This document shows, in pieces, positions 38,671 through 47,714 of a stretch of DNA of 64,000 bases. The stretch is from NCBI GenBank assembly GCA_041398665.1, contig JAWKUH010000031.1:5518-69517 (forward strand), read 5' to 3'. The position numbers and the translations under genes were made by a program. The notes below the pieces were generated by a model. It saw only the letters and a program-made list of their open reading frames with translations. It had not been told where the DNA came from and did no database searches. Position 1 is the first letter of the stretch. Every line of letters begins with the position of its first letter. Source of the DNA: Rohdeia sp041398665. Lineage in GTDB: Bacteria > Planctomycetota > UBA1135 > GCA-002686595.

Positions 38671-38812
38671 GAACGGCGCCTGCGGCGCCGGGCTTCGCTC
38701 ACAGAGGAGCGGGGAGATCGGGGAGACCCACACAATTGCTGTTGTCGTGTGGTCTCCCTGATCTCCCCGGCTCCCTGTGAATCCATCGCGCCGCGCAGCG
38801 GCGCGCTGCGAG
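38671..38812. repeat. Intergenic hairpin element, copy 2
   Basis: GGCGCCTGCGGCGCC mini-hairpin, then arms 38699-38728 and 38751-38780 (imperfect, 30 nt each, sharing CACAG and GGGGAGATC with the other copies) around a short core, then CGCGCCGCGC-A-GCGGCGCGC. Between the convergent epimerase and nadA genes. Confidence 0.85.
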
Positions 38813-38838
38813 GGCCGGTGAGCACGCCTCGACGATCG

Positions 38839-40172
38839 TCAGTCGCCCTTCTTCGACTCGACGATCTCGATCATCCTCTCGAGGCTCGCCCGCGCATCGC
38901 GTACGAGTTCCTGGCGGTCGGCCTCGGTCAGGCGCTCGCGGCGCATCGTGCGCTCGTCGACGACGTCACCGGCGAGCACACGGTTGATGGAGGGGCCTCG
39001 CCGCGCCGCAGGAGGTCGAGCGTGCCCACGAGGTGCGGCGGGTCGTTGCGGCTCATCGTCGCGCAGCCGCATCCGCCGACACCGAGACCGGCCTCGGGAA
39101 CCTCCGCGAGGTGCACCACCTCGACGCCGCGCAGCTTCGCCTGCTCGCGCGCGTTGCGGACGAAGTGACCCTCCGTGCCGATCGCGAGCTTCGACCCGGG
39201 CTTCGCCTTCATCACGGCGTCCCACAGGTAGTTCGTGCTGCCCGAGCCGTCGGCCGCGGCGACCGCTTCCCACGGACTCTCCGGGTGGATCAGCACGCGG
39301 TAGCCGCGCTCCTGCCACCACCGGACCATCCTCTCGCTGAACACGGTGTGCACGCCGCAGGCGGAACCCCACAGGATCACGCGCGAGCGGTCGATCGCGT
39401 CGAAATCGCTCCCACCGAGGTGGATCGCGCCGCGCGACGGGTCGGGCAGGACGTGGAGGTCCTGCTCCTTCATCCCGAGTCGGAACGCCGTGTTGCGACC
39501 GAGGTGCTGGTCGGGCACGAAGAGCACCTTCTTGCCCGTCGCCAGCGCGGACTCGACGACGAGGTGCGCGTTCGAACTCGTACAGGTCGCTCCGCCCGTC
39601 CTGCCGGACAGCGCCTTGAGCCGTCCCGACGTGTTCATGTAGGCGACGACGGTGACGTCGTCGCCGTAGCGCTCGACGAGCTGGTCCGCGACGGGAAGGA
39701 CCATGTAGTCCTTCGCGAGCATCTCCATCGTGCAGCCGGCCTTGGGATTCGTGATCCAGACCGACTGGTGCTCGTGCGCGAGGATCGCGATGGACTCCGC
39801 CATGAAGTGCACCGCGGACTCGACGATGACGCGCTTCTCCGGATGGTTGCGCGCCTGGAGCGCGAGCGCGTAGGAGTCGGCGACGGCGCCTCCGTAGTGC
39901 TCGACGAGCTTCACGATCTCGCCGCCCATGTAGAAGTGCGCGAGGATCAGCAGCTCGTCGCCGAAGTGGTCGCGCGCGCGAGCGAGGTACGGATCCATCC
40001 AGGCGAGGACGGTCCCGATGGAGTGGTCGGGCAGCGCCAGGAACTCCTCGGCGTACGGCCGGAACTCCGGCTGGTACCAGTCGAGCGGGAGCGCGGTCTG
40101 GCAGATCGGGATCTGCGGCTCGAGGCGCAGTCCGGTCGGGGAAGGATCGCTCTGGGTCGCTTCGGGACTCAT
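38839..40172 (-). CDS. nadA: Quinolinate synthase, one -1 shift
   Basis: [4Fe-4S] enzyme that condenses iminoaspartate and dihydroxyacetone phosphate to quinolinate for NAD. Seen: ILAHFYMGGEIVKLVEHYGG, KAGCTMEMLAKDYM, AYMNTSGRLKAL, FVPDQHLGRNTAFRL, WGSACGVHTVFSER and GCGCATMSRNDPPHL, with three candidate cluster cysteines. The frame shifts by -1 near 38996 in a C-run (CCCC for CCCCC). The C-terminal tail then continues INRVLAGDVVDERTMR to the stop at 38839. Corrected length is about 444 residues. ATG 40172; TACATT (minus) near 40260 is a possible -10. nadB and nadC are not nearby. Confidence 0.93.
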
Positions 40173-40363
40173 CCGTGCTCGTCGGTGGGGAGGAGCGTCG
40201 ACGGGATCGCGTGTTCCCGCTGGTGCGTGCCCGACGTCGAGCGGGCGGCGGCGCGACAATGTAGGCGGCGCACCGGTGGAGGACACCTCTTCGCCGCTCG
40301 TTCTCGCCACCGCGCCCCGCGCGCCCGTACCATGCGCGCCCGAGCTCCGACGCCCGGCGCGAC

Positions 40364-41242
40364 ATGGCCTTCCGCATCCTCTCCGACTTCGACGGCGTGT
40401 GGACCGATCCGGCGCCCGAGGCCCGCGAGGTCGAGGCCGGGCTCGTCCGCCGCGTCGCGGCGCTCGTCGGGAGGGACGCGCGCGAGGTCGCAGGCGAGGT
40501 CGCGCTCGCGCGCGACCTCGCGCTCCGCGAGCCCGCGCTCCACGGTTGGACGCCCGGCGGACGCCTGACCGCCTACGCCGACGAGGACGCGTTCCTCGAG
40601 ATCAGCGGCGTCGCGAGCTTCCTCACGCACGCCGACCACGAGCTCGCCGACCGGTACCGCACGTTGCTCCGCGCGGTGGGCGGTGTCGACCTCATGGTGC
40701 TCGCGGACGAGGCGTTCCGAGAGGTCGGCGGGACCCCTGGCGTCGGCGAGATCCTGCCCGAGGGGGCCGACGTCCTGCGCGAGCTCGAGGAGCTCGGCGT
40801 CGAGATGGTCGTGGTCTCGAACTCGGCGCCCGAGAAGCTCGTCCGTCTGTTCGGAGCGATCGACGTGCACGCCGGCGAGAACGGCGACGCGCGCGTGCGC
40901 ATCCGCGGCGGCGCGCGCAAGTGGGACCTCGGCGAGGGCGAGGACGCCATCGACGTCCGGGGACGGAGCGTGCGCGTCGACCGCCCGCACTACCGCAGGA
41001 TCGTGGAGGAGGTCGCGCCGGACCTGATCGTGGGCGACGTGTTCTCGCTCGACCTCGCGCTGCCCTTCCACATGCGGGCGAGCGGCGTCGGAACGGCACC
41101 GCGCTTCCTCGTCCACCGCGTCCCGCGAGGGGCGAAGGGATGGGTCGCGGAGCACACGAGCAGCGGCCACGTCGACGCCGTCGCGCCGCGTCTCGCCGAC
41201 CTCCCTCGGATCGTGCGCGGATTCATGGCGTCCCGGGTCTGA
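40364..41242 (+). CDS. HAD-superfamily hydrolase
   Basis: 292 residues. Motif I is FRILSDFDGVWTDP (DxDxV/T nucleophile region), motif II is VVVSNSAPEKLVRLFG and motif IV is LIVGDVFSLDLALP. It has a larger helical cap (about residues 20-130) than small phosphatases. A phosphatase for a small phosphorylated metabolite is likely; the substrate is unknown. TACCAT (40328-40333) lies 30 nt upstream. The gene is followed 36 bp later by an organophosphate-type transporter, which could be a functional link. Confidence 0.78.
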   Translation: MAFRILSDFDGVWTDPAPEAREVEAGLVRRVAALVGRDAREVAGEVALARDLALREPALHGWTPGGRLTAYADEDAFLEISGVASFLTHADHELADRYRTLLRAVGGVDLMVLADEAFREVGGTPGVGEILPEGADVLRELEELGVEMVVVSNSAPEKLVRLFGAIDVHAGENGDARVRIRGGARKWDLGEGEDAIDVRGRSVRVDRPHYRRIVEEVAPDLIVGDVFSLDLALPFHMRASGVGTAPRFLVHRVPRGAKGWVAEHTSSGHVDAVAPRLADLPRIVRGFMASRV

Positions 41243-41278
41243 TCGACGACCGGGACGGAGAACGGAGAACGACACCGC

Positions 41279-42838
41279 ATGCAGCCGCTCCTCGCGTTCC
41301 TCGCCGACTCGGACAAGACGAACCGGTTCCTGGGAGAGGTCGGGGCGATCGCGATCCTCCTGGTCGTGATCGCGTTCGTGATCGTCCGTCTGCCGAAGGT
41401 GGACGTCGGTCACAGCGACGCCTTCAAACGTCGGCGCATCCTGAACTGGCTGCCGCTCGGGCTGACCTACGCGCTCCTCTACATGGGGCGCTACAACCTG
41501 ACGGTCAGCAAGAAGGCGTTCTCGAGCATCGCGGACGCGAGCGGCGGCGTCCTCATGGGGAACGAGGACTTCGCCAGGATCTTCGCCGTCGGGACGCTCG
41601 TCTACGGCTTCTCGTTCGTCGTCAACGGACCGCTCACGGACCGACTCGGGGGCAAGTTCTCGATCCTCGTGGGTGCGGGCGGCGCCGCCCTGATGAACGC
41701 GGCGATGGGGATCGCGACCTATCTGCTCGTGTCGGGCTCCGGGAACGCCGACTTCGTCGCCGAGCACTTCGTCCTCGTCTTCTCGCTCCTCTACGGGGCG
41801 AACATGTACTTCCAGAGCTTCGGTGCCGTCGCGATCGTCAAGGTCAACGCACCGTGGTTCCACGTCCGCGAGCGCGGCGTGTTCGGCGCCATCTTCGGGA
41901 TCCTGATCTCGCTCGGGATCTACTTCGCCTTCGACGTCGGCGGCTTCATCCTCGACGGGCCCGCGCCGCTCGTCCGCGCGGACGGCGCCGGCGTCGAGAA
42001 GGGCTGGGGGATGGTCTGGATCTTCCTCACGCCGGCGATCCTCCTGCTCGCGTTCCTGGTGGTGAACGTGTTCACGCTCCGCAACTCGCCGGGAGAAGCG
42101 GGCCTCGACGACTTCGATGCGGGCGATGCTCGGCTGACCGAGGACGGCGAGCGGCGCTCCGCCGTCGAGATCTTCGGACTGATGCTGAAGAACCCCGTGA
42201 TCATGACGATCGCGGGCATCGAGTTCTGCTCGGGCTTCCTGCGTCAGGCGATCATGCAGTGGTACCAGGCCTTCGCGAAGCAGACGGACGGCGTCTTGCA
42301 GCTGAAGGGGAGCTTCGTCAACGAGCACTGGGGCGTGATGCTGTGCTGCGCCGGCATCCTGGGCGGCGTCTTCGCGGGCTCGATCTCGGACCATGTCTTC
42401 CAGTCGCGGCGCGGCCCGGTCGCGGCCGTGCTCTACGCGATGATGCTCGCGGCCGCCGTGGTGCTCTGCTTCACGTACGACTCCCCGCTCCTCGTCGGAC
42501 CGATCGTGGTCTTCATGTCGCTGGCGGTGATCGGCGTGCACGGCATGCTCTCCGGAACGGCGAGCATGGACTTCGGCGGCCGGAAGAACGTCGGCGTGGC
42601 CGTCGGCATCATCGACGGCTTCGTCTACATGGGGACCGGCGTGATGGCGATCACGTACGGGTTCCTGCTCCCGGAGGAACAACTCGACGAGGCCAAGAAC
42701 CTCGTGGGTCCGGCCACGGATCCCGCCAACTGGTTGGCGTGGCCCGCCGCGATGGTCCCCGTCGCGATCGTCGGCCTCGTCCTCGCGCGCCGCGTGTGGC
42801 ACGCGAAGCCCCAGGGCAAGGCGCCGGCGACGCACTGA
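41279..42838 (+). CDS. OPA/GlpT-type MFS transporter
   Basis: 519 residues, about 12 transmembrane helices. NWLPLGLTYALLYMGRYNLTV near helix 1 is characteristic of the organophosphate:phosphate antiporter group (GlpT/UhpT), as is GPLTDRLGGKFSIL in loop 2-3. An extra N-terminal helix (AIAILLVVIAFVIVRLP) precedes the core. The likely substrate is a phosphorylated glycerol or sugar; the HAD hydrolase upstream fits with that. GGAGAA lies before ATG 41279. Confidence 0.85.
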   Translation: MQPLLAFLADSDKTNRFLGEVGAIAILLVVIAFVIVRLPKVDVGHSDAFKRRRILNWLPLGLTYALLYMGRYNLTVSKKAFSSIADASGGVLMGNEDFARIFAVGTLVYGFSFVVNGPLTDRLGGKFSILVGAGGAALMNAAMGIATYLLVSGSGNADFVAEHFVLVFSLLYGANMYFQSFGAVAIVKVNAPWFHVRERGVFGAIFGILISLGIYFAFDVGGFILDGPAPLVRADGAGVEKGWGMVWIFLTPAILLLAFLVVNVFTLRNSPGEAGLDDFDAGDARLTEDGERRSAVEIFGLMLKNPVIMTIAGIEFCSGFLRQAIMQWYQAFAKQTDGVLQLKGSFVNEHWGVMLCCAGILGGVFAGSISDHVFQSRRGPVAAVLYAMMLAAAVVLCFTYDSPLLVGPIVVFMSLAVIGVHGMLSGTASMDFGGRKNVGVAVGIIDGFVYMGTGVMAITYGFLLPEEQLDEAKNLVGPATDPANWLAWPAAMVPVAIVGLVLARRVWHAKPQGKAPATH

Positions 42839-42842
42839 TCGA

Positions 42843-42956
42843 ACGGCGCCTGCGGCGCCGGGAATTTCACAGGGAGCCGGGGAGATCGGGGAGGCCACAA
42901 GAGGAAGTCAACTTCTGTGTGGCCTCCCCGTTCTCCCCGGCTCCCTGTGATTCGTG
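42843..42956. repeat. Intergenic hairpin element, copy 3
   Basis: GGCGCCTGCGGCGCC mini-hairpin, then arms 42867-42899 and about 42916-42950 with a single mismatch, around a 16-nt core. Lies between the convergent transporter and pruA genes. Confidence 0.85.
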
Positions 42957-42965
42957 TGGGTTCGC

Positions 42966-44591
42966 TCAGCCGAGGAACGGGTAGCGCCAGTCCTTCGGCG
43001 GATCGAAGGTCTCCTTGATCGTCCGCTGGCTCACCCAGCGCTCGAGGTTGAGCTTCGAACCGGCCTTGTCGTTCGTGCCCGACGCACGCGAACCACCGAA
43101 GGGCTGCTGCCCGACGACCGCACCGGTCGGCTTGTCGTTCACGTAGAAGTTGCCCGCCGCGTAGCGCAGGCGCTCGGTGAGGCACGAGATCACCCCGCGA
43201 TCCTGCGCGAAGACCGCACCGGTCAGCGCGTAGTCCGAGCCCGTCGCGCAATGGTCGAGTGCGCGCTCCAAGTCGGCGTCGTCGTAGGGGAACACGGTCA
43301 GCACCGGCCCGAACAGCTCGCGCTTCATCGTGTCGTAGTCGGGGTCCGTGACCTCGATCACGGTGGGGCGCACGAAGAAGCCCTTCCTGTCGTCGCACTC
43401 GCCGCCGATCACGACCTTCGCGGTCTTCGAGGCCTTGGCCGCGTCGATCGCACCCTTCTGCGTGTCGAAGCTCGGGCGGTCGATGACCGCGCCGACGAAG
43501 TTCGTGAAGTCGCGGACGTCGCCCATCTTGACGTGGCCGAGCTCGTCGGCGAGGCGCTCGCGCACCTTCGTCCACAGGCTCTTCGGCACGTACGCGCGGC
43601 TCGCGGCGGAGCACTTCTGGCCCTGGTACTCGAACGCGCCGCGCAGGAGCGCGATCGCGAGCGCGTCCGGATCCGCGGAGGGGTGCGCGAACACGAAGTC
43701 CTTGCCGCCCGTCTCGCCGACGATGCGCGGGTAGCAGAGGTAGTTCGGCAGGTTCTCCGCGATCTGCTTCCAGAGGTGCCGGAACGTTCCCGTCGAACCC
43801 GTGAAGTGCAGGCCGGCGAAGGCGCGGTGCGGGATCGCCGCGCCGCCGACCACCGGACCCCGGCCCGGGACGAAGTTCACGACGCCCTTCGGCAACCCGG
43901 CCTCCTGCAGGAGCTGCACCAGGTACCAGTTCGACAGGACCGAGGTGTCGGAGGGCTTCCACACCGCGGTGTTGCCCATGAGGGCAGGCGCGGTGGGGAG
44001 GTTGCCCGCGATCGACGTGAAGTTGAACGGCGTGATCGCGAGCACGAAGCCGTCGAGCGGACGGTGCTCGACGCGGTTCCAGCAGCCCGGCGACGAGATC
44101 GGCTGGTCCGCGTGGATCTCCTCGGCGAAGCGCGCGTTGAAGCGCCAGAAGTCGATCAGCTCGCAGGCCGAGTCGATCTCGGCCTGGTGGCAGGTCTTGC
44201 TCTGCCCGAGCATGGTCGACGCGTTGACGCGGTCGCGCCACGGACCGGCGAGGAGGTCCGCCGCCTTGAGCAGGATCGCGGCGCGCTCGTTGTGCGGCAG
44301 CGCCTGCCAGTCGCGCTTGGCCCGTTCCGCCGCCTCGACCGCGCGCAGGACCTCGGCCTCGCCCGCGTGGTGCACCTTCGCGAGCACGTGGCCGTGGTCG
44401 TGCGGCATCACGAGGTCGATCGTGTCGCCGGTCCGGACCTCTTCGCCGTCGATGAACAGGGGGACGTCGACGACCTGCGCGGCCTGACGAGCGAGCTCCG
44501 CTTCGAGGGAGGCGCGCTCGCGTGAACCGGGCGCGTAGGCGAGGACGGGTTCGTTCTTCGGGACGGGGACGCGGAATTCGCCGTGGGTCAT
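42966..44591 (-). CDS. pruA: 1-pyrroline-5-carboxylate dehydrogenase
   Basis: NAD-dependent enzyme that oxidises P5C/glutamate semialdehyde to glutamate in proline breakdown. 541 residues. FNFTSIAGNLPTAPALMGN (with the N-terminal catalytic Asn region), HFTGSTGTFRHLWKQI, RIVGETGGKDFVFAH (catalytic Glu) and FEYQGQKCSAASRAYVP (catalytic Cys) are all present, with KPTGAVVGQQPFGG near the end. Starts at ATG 44591; minus-strand TACCCT lies about 65 nt upstream. No proline dehydrogenase is adjacent. Confidence 0.95.
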   Translation of the reverse strand: MTHGEFRVPVPKNEPVLAYAPGSRERASLEAELARQAAQVVDVPLFIDGEEVRTGDTIDLVMPHDHGHVLAKVHHAGEAEVLRAVEAAERAKRDWQALPHNERAAILLKAADLLAGPWRDRVNASTMLGQSKTCHQAEIDSACELIDFWRFNARFAEEIHADQPISSPGCWNRVEHRPLDGFVLAITPFNFTSIAGNLPTAPALMGNTAVWKPSDTSVLSNWYLVQLLQEAGLPKGVVNFVPGRGPVVGGAAIPHRAFAGLHFTGSTGTFRHLWKQIAENLPNYLCYPRIVGETGGKDFVFAHPSADPDALAIALLRGAFEYQGQKCSAASRAYVPKSLWTKVRERLADELGHVKMGDVRDFTNFVGAVIDRPSFDTQKGAIDAAKASKTAKVVIGGECDDRKGFFVRPTVIEVTDPDYDTMKRELFGPVLTVFPYDDADLERALDHCATGSDYALTGAVFAQDRGVISCLTERLRYAAGNFYVNDKPTGAVVGQQPFGGSRASGTNDKAGSKLNLERWVSQRTIKETFDPPKDWRYPFLG

Positions 44592-44811
44592 CGCACTTTC
44601 GGGGGTTCGGCGCGCCCGAGGGGAGTTCGCGGGGGCGCGTTCGCGGGCGGGAGAGGGTACCGCGCGCGTTCGTGAATGCGACGCCGCCGACTCCGGCACT
44701 TCCGCGCGGCGGAAGCTCCGCGCAAGATGGATCCGCCAGTCGCGGACGGCACGTCCCCTGGCGGCCCACGAGCCGGGCCGCCGTCCATCCGCGCGCGTCC
44801 CGGAGGAAACC

Positions 44812-45489
44812 ATGCACCGTGTCCTGTCCCTCGTCCTGATCGGTCTCGCCTGTTCCTGTGCTTCCACGTCCCACTCCGCGCAGGCCGGCGACGCGCCGAA
44901 GGCGAAGCAGTCGGAGGCGCGCGAGAAGCGCGACTCGGGCGACGAGGAGTGGAAGATCCAGCAGGCCGAGGTCGAGCTCGACATCGCGCGGATCGAGGTC
45001 GAGATGAAGATCGCGCGCGCCGAGCGCAAGGTCGCCGACGCCAGGACCGGGCTCGAGAAGGCCAAGCGCGACCTCGACGCCGGGCTCGCGGAGATGAAGA
45101 CGTCGAGCGCGTCGGAGCAGCTCGGCCTCGACCGTTCGAAGAACAACGTCGACGAGTCGAAGATGGAGCTCGACGAGTTGATCGCGATGTACGAGGCCGA
45201 CGAGTTCGCGACCACGACGAAGGAACTCGTCGTCCAGCGCGGCCGCAAGCGCCTCGAGTTCGCGCAGCGCGGGCTCGACATCGCGAAGCAGGAGTTCGAG
45301 CAGTTCACGTCCGTCCAGCTCCCCGAAAAGCGCCGCAAGCTGGAGGAAGCCGTCGCCGACGCCGAGTTCGACCTGAAGATGGCCGAACGCGATCTCGAGG
45401 TCGCTCGCATGGAGTCGCGCCTCGAGATCGGCCGCAAGGAGCGGGCGCTCGCGAAGCTGCGCGAGGGCGACGGCGAGGACTCGCAGTGA
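44812..45489 (+). CDS. Coiled-coil lipoprotein
   Basis: 225 residues. A lipobox (SLVLIGLACSC) near residue 15 predicts lipidation. Nearly all the rest is charged coiled coil (EVELDIARIEVEMKIARAER, DLEVARMESRLEIGRKERA). No known family. The stop overlaps the GTG start of the next gene (GTGA), so the two products are made together and may work as an envelope pair. Confidence 0.72.
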   Translation: MHRVLSLVLIGLACSCASTSHSAQAGDAPKAKQSEAREKRDSGDEEWKIQQAEVELDIARIEVEMKIARAERKVADARTGLEKAKRDLDAGLAEMKTSSASEQLGLDRSKNNVDESKMELDELIAMYEADEFATTTKELVVQRGRKRLEFAQRGLDIAKQEFEQFTSVQLPEKRRKLEEAVADAEFDLKMAERDLEVARMESRLEIGRKERALAKLREGDGEDSQ

Positions 45490-46678
45490 AGCTCCGCACG
45501 CTCGCCGCGGCCGGACTCGCGGTCGCGCTGCTGCACGCGCCGGCGCGTGCCCAGGAGTCGGAGGGCTCGGGTGGGAGCGGACTCCCGCCGATCCCCGACG
45601 TGCCCGAGACGATGACGGTCGACGACGCGATCGCCGCGCGAGACCGGGCGATCGGGTTCCTCGTCGCGTCGCAGAACCCCGACGGTTCGTGGGGGTCCGC
45701 GTCGAACGAGCTCTTCGCCGAGGCGGGGTTCTCGGTCGAGACCTACTACGCCTGGAAGGGCGCGAGCCACGGGCTCGCGATGATGGCGCTCCAGAGCGCA
45801 CCGGAGACCCCGGAGCGGCGCGCGGCGCTCGACAAGGCCATCGACTGGTTCCTCGAGATGCGCATCCCGCAACGCGGGAGCGACTGGGACGTCGACTACT
45901 CGTGGACGGCGCAGTACTGCTTCGTCGCCGCGACGCGACTCGCCACCGACCCGCGCTTCTCCACCGGAGAGCGCGGCGGAAGATCGCGGAGCGCGGCAAG
46001 GCGTACTGGGCGCTCCTCGAGCGACTCGAGGTTCCGTCGGGCGGCTGGGCCTACTACGACGACCCGCCCTTCGCGAGCCGCCCGAGCTGGGCGACGAGCT
46101 TCTGCACGGCGGCCGTGACGCCGGCCGTGAAGGCCGGGGTGGAGCTCGGCTGGATCGAGGACCCGGGTCACCTCGACCGCTGCCTGCGCGTGCTGCGGCG
46201 GGCGTCGTTGCCGAACGGCGCCTACTCCTACAACGGCTCCGACCCGATCCCGCGCTCGCCCGCCGGCGAGAGCATCGACAACGTCAAGGGCAGCCTCGGG
46301 CGCATCCAGGTGTGCAACTGGGCGCGGTACTCGATCGGCGACCCCGAGGTGGACCTCGACCGTCTGCGTTGGGGACTCGACCGCTTCCTCGAGTTCCACA
46401 AGTTCCTGGACGTCGCACGGATGCGGCCCGTGCCGCACGAGGCGTACTACGCCAACGCGGGCTACTTCTACATGTTCGCGCACTACTACGCCTGCGAGAC
46501 GATCCAGCTCCTGCCGGAGGACGAGCGCGAGGCCTACTACGCCAAGGTGCGACCTCACCTGATCAAGTGTCAGCGGAAGGACGGGAGCAGCTGCGACTTC
46601 CTCGGCAGCTCCTACAACGTGATCGCCGGGACCTCCTACACGGCGCTCGCGCTCGGCCTCGGCATCCAGCGCGATTGA
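45486..46678 (+). CDS. Secreted alpha/alpha-toroid protein (prenyltransferase/squalene oxidase repeat type), one -1 shift
   Basis: About 397 residues when corrected. Signal peptide LRTLAAAGLAVALLHAPARA. The body has repeats of the terpenoid-cyclase/prenyltransferase toroid type: ARDRAIGFLVASQNPDGSWG (QNPDGSWG is the QW-like motif), KAIDWFLEMRIPQRG, LEVPSGGWAYYDDPPFASR and PHLIKCQRKDGSSCDF. The DxDD cyclase motif is absent, so this is more likely a binding or structural relative than a cyclase. A -1 shift near 45985 divides the gene. Coupled to the coiled-coil lipoprotein upstream. Confidence 0.72.
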
Positions 46679-46714
46679 CGACATTCGTCGGTCGGCCGCA
46701 CGGGCGGCGGGGGG

Positions 46715-46720
46715 TAGACT
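46715..46720 (+). promoter_or_regulatory. -10 hexamer of eboA
   Basis: TAGACT, 10 nt before ATG 46731; no Shine-Dalgarno site between. Confidence 0.5.
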
Positions 46721-46730
46721 CCCGCCGCCC

Positions 46731-47630
46731 ATGAACCACGCCGCGACCGCTTCGGCCTTCCTCGACGACGTCCTCGTCGCGCGCCTCGACGAGCGCGGGG
46801 CGCAGTTCCTGCGCGAGGCGCTCGTGGAGCTCTCGGCCGGACCGTCGTCCGCGCGCTTCGGCGAGCTCCTCTCCGCCGCGTCGCGTCACGCGCGACGCCG
46901 TCCGCTCGACCTCTCCGACGCCGAGCTCGGGCGCGGGCGGTCGATCGCGCGCGACCTCGACCCGGAGCGCTGGACGCTGCTCGACGCGCTGCGGGTGCGG
47001 CTCGTCCTCGCGCACGGAGGGCTCGCCGGGGAGGCGGGTGCGAGAGCGATCGAGGACGCCTTCCGGTTCGCCGACGAGGGCGAGACGATCGCGCTGCTCC
47101 GGGCGGTGCCGCTCGTGCCGGCTCCGGAGCGCTTCCTCCGACGGGTCACCGAGGGCTGTCGGTCGAACATGCGCAGCGTGTTCGAGGCCGCGGCGACCGA
47201 TTCGCCGTTCCCGCGCGCGGCGTTCGACGACGTGGCCTGGCGGCAGGCGCTGCTGAAGTCGCTCTTCGTCGGAGCGCCGCTGTGCCGCGTCCGCGGCGTC
47301 GACGAGAGGCTCGACGCGGAGACGGCACGGATGGCGCTCGACTACGCCGACGAGCGCCGGAGCGCCGGGCGCCCGGTGCCGCCGGAGCTGTGGTTGCTCC
47401 TCGGTGCGACGCTCGACGAACGGGCGCTCGCCTCGCTCGAACTCGAGCTCGACTCGCCTCGCGCCTGCGCGCGGGCGGCCGCGGTGCTCGCGCTCGTGCG
47501 CGGCGGCCGGACCGACCTCGCCGCGGCGCGCGTCGCGGCGGAGACGGACGAACTCGCGGTCCGCGTGGGTCGAGCGGCGCTCGACGGACGCACGGGCGCC
47601 GAGGCGTACGCGGTCCTCGCAGGAGGCTGA
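46731..47630 (+). CDS. eboA: EboA-family protein
   Basis: 299 residues, all-helical. EboA proteins are found in ebo clusters for metabolite export to the periplasm; the molecular function is unknown. Family marks: DLDPERWTLLDALRVRLVL, FEAAATDSPFPRAAFDD, WRQALLKSLFVGAPLCRVRG and MALDYADERRSAGRPVPPEL. The last 60 residues look like HEAT-type helices. It is followed by eboB with an 84-bp gap containing TATGCT (47652-47657). EboC and EboD, normally next in these clusters, are absent here. Confidence 0.85.
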   Translation: MNHAATASAFLDDVLVARLDERGAQFLREALVELSAGPSSARFGELLSAASRHARRRPLDLSDAELGRGRSIARDLDPERWTLLDALRVRLVLAHGGLAGEAGARAIEDAFRFADEGETIALLRAVPLVPAPERFLRRVTEGCRSNMRSVFEAAATDSPFPRAAFDDVAWRQALLKSLFVGAPLCRVRGVDERLDAETARMALDYADERRSAGRPVPPELWLLLGATLDERALASLELELDSPRACARAAAVLALVRGGRTDLAAARVAAETDELAVRVGRAALDGRTGAEAYAVLAGG

Positions 47631-47714
47631 CCCCGGCGGGCGCACGCCCGCTATGCTCGACCGTTCCGTCGCCGCGCGGAGAACTTCCAGGAAACACGAG
47701 AGACGAGTCACGCG

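Noticed and set aside
42625..45999. An open frame of more than 1100 codons on the minus strand
   Set aside because: It runs through the transporter end, a repeat, pruA in the wrong frame and the lipoprotein; its sequence is low-complexity Arg/Ala.
45486..46678. Squalene-hopene cyclase
   Set aside because: It has a signal peptide, is about 400 residues rather than 630, and lacks the DxDD catalytic motif.
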